NCBI GenBank assembly: GCA_934162205.1
Contig: CAKPIA010000004.1
Coordinates: 62,001-126,000 of the forward strand
Length of the DNA: 64,000 nucleotides
Source: an uncultured Clostridia bacterium
GTDB taxonomy: Bacteria; Bacillota; Clostridia; TANB77; CAG-508
Direction: 5' to 3'
Part shown: in pieces, positions 35,955 to 44,836 of the stretch
Layout: each line of letters starts with the position of its first letter
Position numbering within the stretch: position 1 is the first letter of the stretch
Notes under the pieces: generated by a model
What the model was told of the DNA's origin: nothing
What the model saw: only the letters and a program-made list of their open reading frames with translations
Databases searched by the model: none
Program-made: the position numbers and the translations under genes

Positions 35955-37329
35955 ATGAATACAATTGCTTCTATTGCTACGGCACCACGGAATAGGTGGA
36001 ATAGGAATAATAAGAATGAGTGGAAAAAAATCTTTTGAAATTTTAGATAAAATTTTTGTTCCAAAAAACAAAGAAAATATCGAAAATATAAAAGGTTATA
36101 CAATAAAATATGGAAATATTGTAGAAGATAAAAAGATTATTGATGAAGTATTAGTTTCATATTTTAAAGCACCTAAAAGTTATACAACTGAAGATATGTG
36201 TGAAATAAACTCACATGGTGGAAATATTGTTATGAAAAAAATATTAGAATTATGTTTAAAAAATGGTGCACAAATGGCTGAGCCAGGGGAGTTTACTAAA
36301 AGAGCATTTTTAAATGGAAGAATAGATTTAGCTCAAGCAGAATCAGTAATAGATATAATAAACGCTAAAACAGATAAAGAGGCAAAGACTGGAGTAAATC
36401 AATTAGAAGGATATCTTTCAGATGAAATTAAACAAATAAAAGAAAAAATATTAGATATAATGACAAATATAGAAGTATCAATAGATTACCCAGAATATGA
36501 TATAGAAGAGGTAGAAAATAATGCTGTATTAGAAGGGCTAGGAGTAATAAAAGATAGACTTTTAAAATTAGAGAAGTCTTTTGATAATGGTAAAATAATA
36601 AAAAATGGAATAAAAACAGCTATAATAGGAAGACCAAATGCGGGAAAATCATCACTTCTTAATGCAATACTAAAAGAAGATAGAGCTATTGTTACAGAAT
36701 ATGAAGGAACTACAAGAGATACGATAGAAGAGGATATTTCTGTAAATGGAATACCTTTAAATATTATTGATACAGCAGGGATAAGAGAAACTGAAAATGA
36801 AGTGGAAAAATTAGGCATAGCAAAGTCTAGGGAAATAGCAGAAGGAGCCGATTTAATAATAGCAATTTTTGATATATCAAAACAACTAAAAAAAGAAGAT
36901 TTTGACATATTGAATATGATAAAAAACAAAAAATCTATTGTTGTTTTAAATAAAATTGATTTAACTAGCAATATTTTAGATGATAATATTAAGGAAATAG
37001 AAAAATATTCAAAAAATATTGTTAAAATATCAGCATTGAAAAAAATAGGTATAGAAGATTTATATAATAAAATAACAGAAATATTTAATTTGAATCAAAT
37101 AAATGTTGATAATGATATAGTGATAACAAATATAAGACATAAAAATTTAATAAGTAAAGCAATAGAAAGTGTAAATAAATCTGAAGAAACAATAAAAAAT
37201 AATATGCCAATAGATGTTGTTGCAATATTTTTAAAAGAAATTTTAGAGAATTTAGGGAATATAACAGGAGATTTTGTAACAGAAGATATTATAAATGATA
37301 TTTTTTCTAAATTCTGTTTAGGAAAGTAA
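35955..37329 (+). CDS. mnmE: tRNA modification GTPase MnmE, read through a +1 frameshift at CGG
   Basis: AAAGGAG (35938-35944) serves ATG 35955. The first 11 codons give MNTIASIATAP, which is exactly the MnmE N-terminus, but codon 12 is CGG (35988-35990) and frame 0 ends 15 codons later. Skipping one base gives GIGGIGIIRMSGKKSF and an uninterrupted MnmE: N-domain, helical domain, G domain with GRPNAGKSSLLNA, DTAG and NKID, and the C-terminal FCLGK box with its essential Cys. MnmE with MnmG makes the (carboxymethyl)aminomethyl group on wobble U34 of several tRNAs and so guards reading frame. No alternative start produces the conserved N-terminus in the main frame. Confidence 0.9.
35988..35990 (+). 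other. mnmE: CGG +1 frameshift site in mnmE
   Basis: Frame 0 is GCA CCA CGG AAT AGG TGG; the protein-restoring frame is GCA CCA (C) GGA ATA GGT GGA. Both flanks are highly conserved MnmE sequence (TAP-G-GGIGIIR), which fixes the shift to this codon. No upstream Shine-Dalgarno-like stimulator is seen. Confidence 0.9.
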
Positions 37330-37488
37330 TAAATGGCACATGAGAATAAAAAATAAGACATTTTTATTGATAAAACGATAAATTGTATAAAAACAAAATA
37401 AAAAGCTTTACAATTCAAAATAAAAGTAAATATAAAATTAAGGACAAAAGCAGATTAACATAAAATAAATATATTAAAAAACAAACTC

Positions 37489-37508
37489 AGAACAAAAGTT
37501 TTTGTTCC
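37489..37508 (+). other. hairpin upstream of mnmG
   Basis: GAACAAAA and TTTTGTTC form a short palindrome about 27 bp before the mnmG start, followed by CCAC. It could be an attenuator or part of a recurring GTTCCAC element also seen near 40171. Confidence 0.3.
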
Positions 37509-37534
37509 ACAAGAAAAAATAGAGGTGATAAAAA

Positions 37535-39409
37535 ATGAAATATTTTGCAGGAGATTATGATATAGCAGTAATTGGTGCAGGACATGCTGGATGTGAAGCT
37601 GCATTGGCAGCGGCAAGATTAGGAATGAAGACATTAATATTTTCAATTAGCTTGGAAGCTGTGGCAAATATGCCATGTAATCCACATATAGGTGGAAGTT
37701 CAAAAGGACATTTGGTTAGAGAGATCGATGCATTAGGTGGAGAAATGGGGAAAAACATAGATAAAACTATGATTCAAATAAAAATGCTTAACACATCTAA
37801 AGGGCCTGCGGTACATTCGCTAAGAGCTCAAGCTGATAGAAAAAGATATCAAATGGAAATGAAACATACTTTAGAAAAACAACCAAATTTAGAATTAAAA
37901 CAAGCAGAAATAACTGAAATAATTTTAGAAGATGGAAAAGTTAAAAGTATAGAAACAGATATAGGTGCAATATATAATGTTAAATCTATTATAGTTGCAA
38001 CAGGAACATATTTAAAAGGAAAAATATTTATAGGAGATTATAGCAAGGAAAGTGGCCCAGATGGTGTATTTCCAGCTAATAAATTATCTGAATGCTTAAA
38101 AAAATTAGGGGTTAATCTAGTTAGATTCAAGACAGGTACACCGGCTAGAATAAATAAAAAAAGTATAGATTTTTCTAAAATGGAAAAACAAGAAGGAGAC
38201 AAAAGTATAGTACCATTTTCTTTTGAAGATAAAATAAAAGACTTTGAACAAGTAGATTGTTATTTAACATATACAAATGAAAAAACTCACCAAATAATTA
38301 GAGATAATTTACATAGATCACCATTATATGGGGGAGAAATTAAAGGTACAGGGCCTAGATATTGTCCTTCTATAGAAGATAAAGTTGTTAGATTTAGTGA
38401 TAAACCAAGACATCAAGTTTTTGTAGAACCAATAGGAATAGATACTGACGAAATGTATATACAAGGGATGAGTTCATCATTACCAGAAGATGTACAAATA
38501 CAAATGTATAGAACATTACCAGGACTTGAAAATGCTGAATTTACACGTCCTGCATATGCAATAGAATATGATTGTATAGACCCATCAGATTTAAAACTAA
38601 CACTAGAATATAAAGGTATAGAAGGATTGTTCTTTGCAGGACAAACTAATGGAACATCTGGATATGAAGAAGCAGCATGCCAAGGATTAATAGCTGGAAT
38701 AAATGCATCACAAAAAATAAAGAAAAAAGAACCTGTTATATTAGACAGAACAGATGCATATATAGGAGTTTTAATAGATGATATTGTTACAAAAGGAACA
38801 AATGAACCATACAGAATGATGACTTCAAGAGCAGAATATAGGCTACTTTTAAGACAAGACAATGCAGATTTACGTCTAACAGAAATTGGACATAGAGTAG
38901 GGTTAATATCTGATGAAAGATATGAAAGATTTATAGAAAAGAAAAATAATATTGAAAAAGAAATAAAAAGATTAAAAGCAACAACTATAAAACCTACAAC
39001 TCAAGTAAATAATCTATTAGAAAAATGTAATACATCCCCTTTAACAACTGGAACAAAGCTATCAGAACTAGTAAAAAGAACTGAACTTTCATATGAAACA
39101 CTAAAAGAAATTGACGAAAATAGACCAGAATTAACAGAACAAGAAAAAGAAGAAGTAGAAATACAAGTTAAATATGAAGGATATATTAAAATGCAAGAAT
39201 CACAAGTGGAAAAATTTAAAAAAATGGAGAAAAAAATATTACCACAAGACATTAATTATGAAAATATAAAAGGAATTAGTTTGGAAGGAAGACAAAAATT
39301 AAATAAATTCAAACCATATTCAGTAGGACAAGCATCAAGAATATCAGGGGTTTCACCAGCAGATATATCAGTATTATTAATATATCTTCAAACAAGAAAA
39401 GGAGAATAA
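37535..39409 (+). CDS. mnmG: tRNA modification enzyme MnmG (GidA)
   Basis: The 624-aa FAD protein begins with AVIGAGHAGCEAALAAARLG, has NMPCNPHIGGSSKGH, then GPRYCPSIEDKVVRF and GTSGYEEAACQGLIAG, and the C-terminal helical MnmE/tRNA-binding domain (KGISLEGRQKL). With MnmE it modifies U34 of tRNAs such as Lys, Glu, Gln, Leu, Arg(UCU) and Gly(UCC). AGAGGTG lies upstream of the ATG. It is followed 1 bp later by rsmG. It reads in a single frame without any in-frame CGG. Confidence 0.96.
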   Translation: MKYFAGDYDIAVIGAGHAGCEAALAAARLGMKTLIFSISLEAVANMPCNPHIGGSSKGHLVREIDALGGEMGKNIDKTMIQIKMLNTSKGPAVHSLRAQADRKRYQMEMKHTLEKQPNLELKQAEITEIILEDGKVKSIETDIGAIYNVKSIIVATGTYLKGKIFIGDYSKESGPDGVFPANKLSECLKKLGVNLVRFKTGTPARINKKSIDFSKMEKQEGDKSIVPFSFEDKIKDFEQVDCYLTYTNEKTHQIIRDNLHRSPLYGGEIKGTGPRYCPSIEDKVVRFSDKPRHQVFVEPIGIDTDEMYIQGMSSSLPEDVQIQMYRTLPGLENAEFTRPAYAIEYDCIDPSDLKLTLEYKGIEGLFFAGQTNGTSGYEEAACQGLIAGINASQKIKKKEPVILDRTDAYIGVLIDDIVTKGTNEPYRMMTSRAEYRLLLRQDNADLRLTEIGHRVGLISDERYERFIEKKNNIEKEIKRLKATTIKPTTQVNNLLEKCNTSPLTTGTKLSELVKRTELSYETLKEIDENRPELTEQEKEEVEIQVKYEGYIKMQESQVEKFKKMEKKILPQDINYENIKGISLEGRQKLNKFKPYSVGQASRISGVSPADISVLLIYLQTRKGE

Positions 39410-39410
39410 T

Positions 39411-40133
39411 ATGAATATAGATAAATTTAATTGTTTCCTTGAACATTACACACAAAAAATGAATATTGTTCTTAATGAAACACAAAAAAGTCAATTTTAT
39501 AAATATATGAATTTATTAATAGAATGGAATCAAAAAATTAATTTAACAGCAATAATAGAACCAAAAGATATTATTTTAAAGCATTTTGTTGATTCAATGA
39601 CAATAAATAAATACTTAGAGGAAGATGCTAATATAATAGATGTTGGTACAGGTGCTGGATTTCCAGGAATTCCTATAAAAATATCAAATCAAAAAATAAA
39701 TGTAACATTATTAGATTCTTTAAATAAAAGAATTAACTTTTTAAATACAGTTGTTGAGGAATTGAAATTAGAAAACATTAATTGCATACATGGAAGGGCA
39801 GAAGAATTTGCTAGGATGAAGCAAAAAAGAGAAAGTTATGATATTGCTACGTCTAGAGCAGTTGCTAATTTAAATGTTTTAGTAGAATACTTGTTACCAT
39901 TTGTAAAAATTGGTGGTAGTTGTATTTGTATGAAAGGACCTAATATTGAAGAAGAAATAGAAAATAGTAAAAATGCAATAAAAATATTAGGTGGAAAAAT
40001 AGAAAAAGTAGAAGAATTTAATTTACCTAATGCGGATATAAGAAGAACAATTATATTAATAAGAAAAGAAAAAGCAACTCCTAAAGTATATCCAAGAAAG
40101 GCTGGAACACCTTCTAAATCACCATTAAATTAA
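39411..40133 (+). CDS. rsmG: 16S rRNA m7G527 methyltransferase RsmG
   Basis: The 240-aa protein has the RsmG SAM site IIDVGTGAGFPGIPIKI, the LTAI motif after NLLIEWNQKIN-like sequence and ATSRAVANLNVLVEY. It methylates G527 of 16S rRNA near the decoding site. It is translationally linked to mnmG (1-bp gap), and so follows the usual mnmE-mnmG-rsmG order. The C-terminal KVYPRKAGTPSKSPL is the typical ending. Confidence 0.95.
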   Translation: MNIDKFNCFLEHYTQKMNIVLNETQKSQFYKYMNLLIEWNQKINLTAIIEPKDIILKHFVDSMTINKYLEEDANIIDVGTGAGFPGIPIKISNQKINVTLLDSLNKRINFLNTVVEELKLENINCIHGRAEEFARMKQKRESYDIATSRAVANLNVLVEYLLPFVKIGGSCICMKGPNIEEEIENSKNAIKILGGKIEKVEEFNLPNADIRRTIILIRKEKATPKVYPRKAGTPSKSPLN

Positions 40134-40138
40134 CTTTT

Positions 40139-40168
40139 AAAATGTCGATTTTTGTCGACATTTTTTTA
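40139..40168 (+). terminator. terminator after rsmG
   Basis: AATGTCGA (40141-40148) pairs with TCGACATT (40155-40162) and is followed by seven T. Confidence 0.8.
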
Positions 40169-40170
40169 TT

Positions 40171-40186
40171 TGTTCCACGAACGACA
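40171..40186. promoter_or_regulatory. degenerate parS-like site
   Basis: TGTTCCACGAACGACA matches the Firmicute parS consensus TGTTTCACGTGAAACA at 11 of 16 positions, with a good left half and poor right half. It lies 275 bp before parA. No perfect parS is visible in the window. Confidence 0.25.
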
Positions 40187-40350
40187 AAAATTGTCGACAA
40201 ATTATGACATAATAGATAAAAAGTTTGTAATATTATTTAAAATATATTGACATATTAGTAATATTTTTATATTATTAGTATGTTAATATTTATATTATAG
40301 AAATGATGATAAAATCTTATAATATAATACTTTTTATATTAGTTTATTAC

Positions 40351-40418
40351 ATAAACAAAGATGCAGACTTTAAGATATTTTTATAAGCGTAAATGTTATT
40401 TATGTCCGCTTTTGTTCT
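40351..40418 (+). repeat. hairpin element, copy 1
   Basis: Shares ACAAAGA.GC.GACTT at its left end and TTATG-TCCGCTTTT-type sequence at its right end with 43015-43086. The ends can pair as GCAGAC/GTCCGC with one mismatch. Confidence 0.45.
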
Positions 40419-40460
40419 ATTTTAAACAATATAAGGTTAATGAAATTTGGAGGGATAACT

Positions 40461-41234
40461 TTGGGAAAAATAATATCAGTAGCAAATCAAAAAGGTGGAG
40501 TTGGAAAAACAACAACAACTGTTAATTTGGGAACAATTTTAGCAAAAAAAGGAAAAAAAGTTCTTTTGATAGATGCTGATCCACAAGGAAATGCAACAAG
40601 TGGATTAGGTGTTGAAAAAGATGTAGAGAAATCAGTATATGATGTATTGGTAAATGATACAGAGATAGAAGATGTATATCAAGACACAATGATAAAAAAT
40701 CTTAAAGTATGTCCATCAAATATAAATTTAGCTGGTGCAGAAGTTGAATTGGTATCAATGATGTCAAGAGAACAAAGATTAAAAGAAAAGTTAATAAAAG
40801 TGAAAGATGAATTTGATTTTATTTTAATAGATTGTCCACCATCATTAGGTTTAGTAACATTAAATGCATTTACAGCTTCAGACAGTGTACTAATACCTGT
40901 ACAATGTGAATATTTTGCTTTGGAAGGATTAGGTCAATTGTTAAATACAATAAATTTAGTAAAGAAACACCTAAACAAAAGTTTGTATATAGAAGGAGCT
41001 TTACTTACAATGTACGATATTAGAACAAATTTATCTAATCAAGTAGTAAAAGAAGTAAAAAAATATTTTGACAATAAAGTATATAAAACAGTAATACCAA
41101 GAAATGTAAAATTAAGTGAAGCACCAAGTTATGGAATGCCTATAACTTTATATGATCCAAAATCAAAAGGAGCAAAAAGTTATGATAAATTTACAAAAGA
41201 ATTCTTAAAAATAAATAATAAGGAGGAAGAGTAA
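40461..41234 (+). CDS. parA: chromosome partitioning ATPase ParA/Soj
   Basis: The protein has the deviant Walker A NQKGGVGKTTTTVNLG, switch DADPQGNATSG and IDCPPSLGLVTLNA. I use TTG at 40461 (MGKIISVANQKGG), 6 bases after GGAGGG, since the family starts there; an upstream ATG would add seven unrelated residues. It acts with ParB in origin segregation and in control of DnaA. It overlaps no gene and is followed 1 bp later by parB. Confidence 0.95.
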   Translation: MGKIISVANQKGGVGKTTTTVNLGTILAKKGKKVLLIDADPQGNATSGLGVEKDVEKSVYDVLVNDTEIEDVYQDTMIKNLKVCPSNINLAGAEVELVSMMSREQRLKEKLIKVKDEFDFILIDCPPSLGLVTLNAFTASDSVLIPVQCEYFALEGLGQLLNTINLVKKHLNKSLYIEGALLTMYDIRTNLSNQVVKEVKKYFDNKVYKTVIPRNVKLSEAPSYGMPITLYDPKSKGAKSYDKFTKEFLKINNKEEE

Positions 41235-41235
41235 T

Positions 41236-42072
41236 ATGGCAAAAATGACAGGATTAGGAAAAGGATTAGATGCATTATTTGGACCAGTTGAAGAAGAATT
41301 ACAAGAAAATGATGTATTAAAAAATTTAAATATAAACGAGGTTGAACCAAATAGATTACAACCTAGAAAAAATTTTAATCAAGAAGCGTTAGAAGAACTA
41401 GCAGAATCAATAAAAAAATATGGAGTTATACAACCAATAGTAGTAACAAAACAAGAAGATTATTACGAAATAATAGCAGGAGAAAGAAGATGGAGAGCTT
41501 CTAAATTAGCTGGACTTACTGAGATTCCTGTTATTATAAGAGAAAATGATCAAAGAAAAAATAAAGAAATAGCATTAATTGAAAACATACAAAGAGAAGA
41601 TTTAAATGCATATGAAAAAGCATTAGGAATAAAAAATTTAATGGAAGATTATAGCTTAACACAAGAAGAAGTTGCTAAAATACTAGGAAAAAGTAGAAGT
41701 TCAATAGCAAATTCTGTTAGAATATTGAATTTAAATCCAGATGTATTAGAATTTGCAAAACAAGGAAAATTAACAGAAGGACATTGTAAAGCATTAATGG
41801 CAATAACAGATCCTAAAAAACAATATGAAACAGCTGTTAGAATGATAGAAAAAGGTGAATCTGTAAGACAAGCTGAAAAAAAAGCAAGACTAAAAAAGAA
41901 AAGTCCAGGAGTAGATGCTAAGTATCAAATATTATTTAATGATATAGAAGATAGTTTTCAAAGTTTTTTCGGAACTAAAGTAAAATTGGATGCAGGAAGA
42001 AAAAAAGGAAAAATAATAATAGAGTATAATTCTAATGATGACTTAGAAAGACTTTTAGATTTAATAAAATAG
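41236..42072 (+). CDS. parB: chromosome partitioning protein ParB/Spo0J
   Basis: The 278-aa protein begins GLGKGLDALFG, has the CTPase/ParB-N motifs RLQPRKNF, AGERRWRASKLAG and ENIQREDLNAYEKA, a helix-turn-helix (TQEEVAKILGKSRSSIANSVRIL) with the recognition helix, and the C-terminal dimerisation domain. It loads at parS sites and recruits SMC. AGGAGG lies upstream. Confidence 0.95.
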   Translation: MAKMTGLGKGLDALFGPVEEELQENDVLKNLNINEVEPNRLQPRKNFNQEALEELAESIKKYGVIQPIVVTKQEDYYEIIAGERRWRASKLAGLTEIPVIIRENDQRKNKEIALIENIQREDLNAYEKALGIKNLMEDYSLTQEEVAKILGKSRSSIANSVRILNLNPDVLEFAKQGKLTEGHCKALMAITDPKKQYETAVRMIEKGESVRQAEKKARLKKKSPGVDAKYQILFNDIEDSFQSFFGTKVKLDAGRKKGKIIIEYNSNDDLERLLDLIK

Positions 42073-42090
42073 TAGAGGTATGGTGTATAT

Positions 42091-42591
42091 ATGCAAAATG
42101 TAATAGATATAATAAATAATAACACTTTTTTAGTTATATTAGTATGTTTAAATTTTCTTTTATTAATAGGATATATAGTAAATGTTATAAAAATTTCGAA
42201 GTTAAAAAATAAATATAATAATTTTATGAGAAAATTTAGCAAAAATTCACCAATAGAAGAAGATTTGATTAAATATGTAAATGATGTAAATAATTTAAAA
42301 GTTGAAACAACAAGAATATTAAATTATTGCAAAAATTTAGATGAAGAAATTGATAATTGCATTCAAAAAGTTGGAATAGTTAGATATAGTGCATTTAAAG
42401 ATACAGGAAGTGATTTAAGTTTTGCATTAGCATTATTAGATGAAAAAAATAATGGAGTACTATTAAATGGTATTTATTCTAGAGAAATATCTAATATATA
42501 CGCAAAACCAATAATAAATGGAAAATCAGAATATACATTATCAGAAGAGGAAGAAGAAGCATTATATAAAGCGATAAATAATAATAATTAA
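42091..42591 (+). CDS. DUF4446 membrane-anchored protein
   Basis: The 166-aa protein has one N-terminal membrane helix (TFLVILVCLNFLLLIGYIV), a coiled-coil (~45-95), and the conserved core VGIVRYSAFKDTGSDLSFAL followed by LLDEKNNGVLLNGIYSRE. This is the DUF4446 pattern, often found immediately downstream of parB in Clostridia, as here. It has no known function; an origin- or envelope-linked role is suggested by its position only. Confidence 0.85.
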   Translation: MQNVIDIINNNTFLVILVCLNFLLLIGYIVNVIKISKLKNKYNNFMRKFSKNSPIEEDLIKYVNDVNNLKVETTRILNYCKNLDEEIDNCIQKVGIVRYSAFKDTGSDLSFALALLDEKNNGVLLNGIYSREISNIYAKPIINGKSEYTLSEEEEEALYKAINNNN

Positions 42592-42623
42592 TAAAAAAGA
42601 ATAGTAAAAGTAAAAAAATACTA

Positions 42624-42653
42624 TTGACAAACTCAGGTGCGATATGCTATTAT
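42624..42653 (+). promoter_or_regulatory. promoter of tRNA-Ser(TGA)
   Basis: TTGACA (42624-42629) and TATTAT (42648-42653), 18 bp apart, 20 bp before the tRNA. Confidence 0.75.
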
Positions 42654-42673
42654 TAGTATTGTCGCTGAGACAT

Positions 42674-42765
<92 letters not shown>

Positions 42766-42768
42766 AAA

Positions 42769-42808
42769 TAAAAGTTAGATATATAGATAGTAATGTATCT
42801 AACTTTTA
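42769..42808 (+). terminator. hairpin after tRNA-Ser(TGA)
   Basis: AAAAGTTAGATA pairs with TATCTAACTTTT around a 14-base loop, before the second tRNA-Ser. Confidence 0.65.
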
Positions 42809-42817
42809 ATTATATAT

Positions 42818-42907
42818 GTAGGTGTACCCAAGTGGTGAAGGGGGCAGTTTGCTAAACTGCTAGGTCATGTAAGTGGCGCGGAGGTTCGAACCCTCTCACC
42901 TACGCCA
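42818..42907 (+). tRNA. tRNA-Ser (anticodon GCT)
   Basis: Cloverleaf with long variable arm; acceptor GTAGGTG/CACCTAC, anticodon loop TGCTAAA (GCT), T-loop GGTTCGAACCC and encoded CCA. Confidence 0.94.
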
Positions 42908-42909
42908 AA

Positions 42910-42940
42910 GGCATATAAACTTTTGTTTATATGCTTTTTT
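42910..42940 (+). terminator. terminator after tRNA-Ser(GCT)
   Basis: GCATATAAAC pairs with GTTTATATGC and is followed by six T. Confidence 0.85.
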
Positions 42941-43014
42941 ATATTATAGGAAAGTTTTACGAACTTCCTATAATATAAATATATTGCACAGAAATTTGCT
43001 TTGCAAATTTCACA

Positions 43015-43086
43015 CACGAACAAAGACGCGGACTTCAAAATTTTTTAATAAGTATAAAAATTATTAATGTCCGCTTTTTTTATTAT
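43015..43086 (+). repeat. hairpin element, copy 2
   Basis: GCGGAC and GTCCGC form the outer stem, with AATAA/TTATT pairing inside and a T7 tract after it. It matches the element at 40351-40418 at both ends. Confidence 0.45.
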
Positions 43087-43137
43087 TAAAGTTATAAAAA
43101 ATACAAGGTTTTGCTAAAATAAAATTTGTTTATAATA

Positions 43138-43168
43138 TTGACATTTATTTAAAACATTGTTATATAAT
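43138..43168 (+). promoter_or_regulatory. upstream promoter of the T4SS pilin operon
   Basis: TTGACA (43138-43143) followed after 17-19 bp by TATATAAT (43161-43168). Confidence 0.6.
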
Positions 43169-43207
43169 AATAAAAGAATAAAAAATAATGTGATAAATCG
43201 AAAAGTG

Positions 43208-43236
43208 TTGAAAAAAAGTAAAAAATAAGTTATAAT
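43208..43236 (+). promoter_or_regulatory. proximal promoter of the T4SS pilin operon
   Basis: TTGAAA (43208-43213) and TATAAT (43231-43236) with 17 bp spacing; the start codon of the first pilin gene follows 16 bp later, so the leader would be very short. Confidence 0.55.
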
Positions 43237-43252
43237 ATAGAAGAGGTACTAT

Positions 43253-43609
43253 ATGAAAAAAAATAAAAAATATAAAATGATAATAATATTAAGTATAATA
43301 TTATTTATTGTAACAATAACATTATCATCATTTGGCTTTAATCCTAATGACTATAAACCTAAAAATATGGCCGGTGGTGCTAGACTTGTTAAAATAGCAA
43401 ATGTTATAATAGGAGCAGTTCAATTAGTAGGTAGTGGAATATCAGTTATAGCAATAATAATAATTGGTATAAAATATATGATGGGCAGTGTAGAAGAAAA
43501 GGCTGAATATAAAAAAACAATGATACCTTATGTAGTTGGATGCATAATGGTATTTGGAATATCAAATATAGTAAAAATAATATATAATATAGCTGTTAAG
43601 ATAGGATAG
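43253..43609 (+). CDS. VirB2/TrbC-like pilin, paralogue 1
   Basis: 118 aa: basic start, signal-peptide-like segment (MIIILSIILFIVTITLSSFG), a short extracellular stretch, then two hydrophobic helices joined by a charged loop. The loop and its flanks, GIKYMMGSVEEKAEYKKT then PYVVG, recur almost unchanged in paralogues 3 and 4. This is the TrbC/VirB2 layout, in which the cleaved protein forms the pilus or channel. It is first of four tandem pilin-like genes, 22 bp before paralogue 2. Confidence 0.75.
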   Translation: MKKNKKYKMIIILSIILFIVTITLSSFGFNPNDYKPKNMAGGARLVKIANVIIGAVQLVGSGISVIAIIIIGIKYMMGSVEEKAEYKKTMIPYVVGCIMVFGISNIVKIIYNIAVKIG

Positions 43610-43630
43610 AAAATTAAGGAGGACCAAAAG

Positions 43631-44014
43631 ATGAAAAAAATAACAATAATTTTTATAGCTTTTTTGGTATTTACGGTATTGTTTACTACTAATTATACAT
43701 ATGCGGATAGTATTTCAGATAGATTGGCAGGAGCAGATTCTTTTATATCAGAAGGAGAAAACCAAGCAAGTGGTGCTATTGATACAGGGAAAATTAATGA
43801 AGCTTCAAGTGTAATTTATAATATTTTATTAACTGCTGGAATGGCTGTTGCAATTATTATAGGAGTGGTACTAGGAATACAATTTATAACATCAGGTGTT
43901 GATGAACAAGCCAAAATTAAGCAGGCACTAGTTCCATATATAGTTGGATGTGTGGTTGTATTTGGATCATTTGGGATTTGGAAAATAGCTGTAACATTAA
44001 TGAAAAATATATAA
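43631..44014 (+). CDS. VirB2/TrbC-like pilin, paralogue 2 (divergent)
   Basis: 127 aa with signal peptide (IFIAFLVFTVLFTTNYTYADS; cleavage probably after YA) and two helices. The loop is VDEQAKIKQALVPYIVGCVVVFG, related to but clearly different from the EEKAEYKKT loop of the other three. The region before the helices is longer and Ser/Gly-rich. AAGGAGGACC precedes the ATG. The divergence suggests a distinct pilin subunit role rather than a recent duplicate. Confidence 0.7.
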   Translation: MKKITIIFIAFLVFTVLFTTNYTYADSISDRLAGADSFISEGENQASGAIDTGKINEASSVIYNILLTAGMAVAIIIGVVLGIQFITSGVDEQAKIKQALVPYIVGCVVVFGSFGIWKIAVTLMKNI

Positions 44015-44028
44015 ATTAGGGGATAATA

Positions 44029-44388
44029 ATGAAAAAAAATTGTAAAAAATATATAATTTTAATTTTAATAGTACTTGTTTTAAATTTATTAATGTCTAGT
44101 TTGTCATATGGAGTTTTTACAGATGCTAATATAGATTCAATGAAAGGAACTACAGGAGATACTCTAAAACCAATACAGGATACAATGAATATAGCATTAA
44201 ATATAGTATCAATTATTGGATCTGGAATATCAATAATAGCTCTTATGTTACTTGGAATTAAATATATGATGGGTAGTGTAGAAGAAAAAGCTGAGTATAA
44301 AAAAACACTGTTTCCATATGCGATTGGTGCGTTATTTGTTTTTGGAAGTTCAATAATACCTGGAATTATATATAATATGTTTAAATAA
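44029..44388 (+). CDS. VirB2/TrbC-like pilin, paralogue 3
   Basis: 119 aa: Lys-rich start, signal segment (IILILIVLVLNLLMSSLSYG), short extracellular region with MKGTTGDTLKPIQD, then two helices with the shared loop GIKYMMGSVEEKAEYKKTLF and PYAIGALFVFGSS. It starts 14 bp after paralogue 2. Family role as for its neighbours. Confidence 0.72.
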   Translation: MKKNCKKYIILILIVLVLNLLMSSLSYGVFTDANIDSMKGTTGDTLKPIQDTMNIALNIVSIIGSGISIIALMLLGIKYMMGSVEEKAEYKKTLFPYAIGALFVFGSSIIPGIIYNMFK

Positions 44389-44464
44389 TAAATAGTTATT
44401 AAAATTTCCACATAAGGATATGAGGAATTGTAATATATAATAATAAAATAAAGGAGGGAAATAT

Positions 44465-44821
44465 ATGAAAAAAGTAGAAAAAATAGTTACAATTATTATG
44501 GTAGTAATGATGTTAGCAACAGTTTGCACAAATGTATTTGCTGCAGTTAGTGTAAATCCAAATGGTTGGACTGGAAATTCAAATAAAATTGAAACAACTG
44601 AAATGAACAGTTGGATTAACTCTATAATTAATGTAGTAGCTACAGTAGCATCTGGTGCAGCAGTTATAATTTTAATTGTACTTGGTGTTAAATATATGAT
44701 GGGTAGTGCAGAAGAAAAAGCAGAATACAAAAAGACTTTATTACCATACATAATAGGTGCTGCATTTGTATTTGGTGCATCTGCATTAACAGGAGTACTT
44801 TACAATGTTATTGCTAAATAA
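44465..44821 (+). CDS. VirB2/TrbC-like pilin, paralogue 4
   Basis: 118 aa with a clear signal peptide (IVTIIMVVMMLATVCTNVFA, cleavage likely after AVFA-type site), an extracellular start with NPNGWTGNSNK, and two helices around GVKYMMGSAEEKAEYKKTLL and PYIIGAAFVFGASA. AAAGGAGGG gives it the strongest ribosome binding site of the four, and a terminator follows directly, so it is probably the most abundant pilin. Confidence 0.75.
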   Translation: MKKVEKIVTIIMVVMMLATVCTNVFAAVSVNPNGWTGNSNKIETTEMNSWINSIINVVATVASGAAVIILIVLGVKYMMGSAEEKAEYKKTLLPYIIGAAFVFGASALTGVLYNVIAK

Positions 44822-44836
44822 TTAAGATTGTATAAT

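Larger units (their letters stand above)
40134..40460. other. 327-bp region between rsmG and parA
   Basis: Contains the rsmG terminator, a GTTCCACGAACGACA parS-like site, repeated TTGTCGAC half-sites, and a hairpin element (40351-40418) that resembles another at 43015-43086. AT-rich between them; no ORF. Confidence 0.5.
42908..43252. other. 345-bp region with stacked hairpins upstream of the second T4SS
   Basis: Holds, in order, the tRNA terminator, a near-perfect palindrome TTATATTATAGGAA.../...TTCCTATAATATAA (42951-42986 region), a GAAATTTGC-TTT-GCAAATTTC hairpin (~42991-43011), the hairpin element copy 2, and two tandem promoters for the pilin operon. Four hairpins in 170 bp is unusual for this genome. 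Confidence 0.5.

Noticed and set aside
37504..37519. Second parS-like site (TGTTCCACAAG...)
   Set aside because: Only the left half matches the consensus; too weak to report as a feature.
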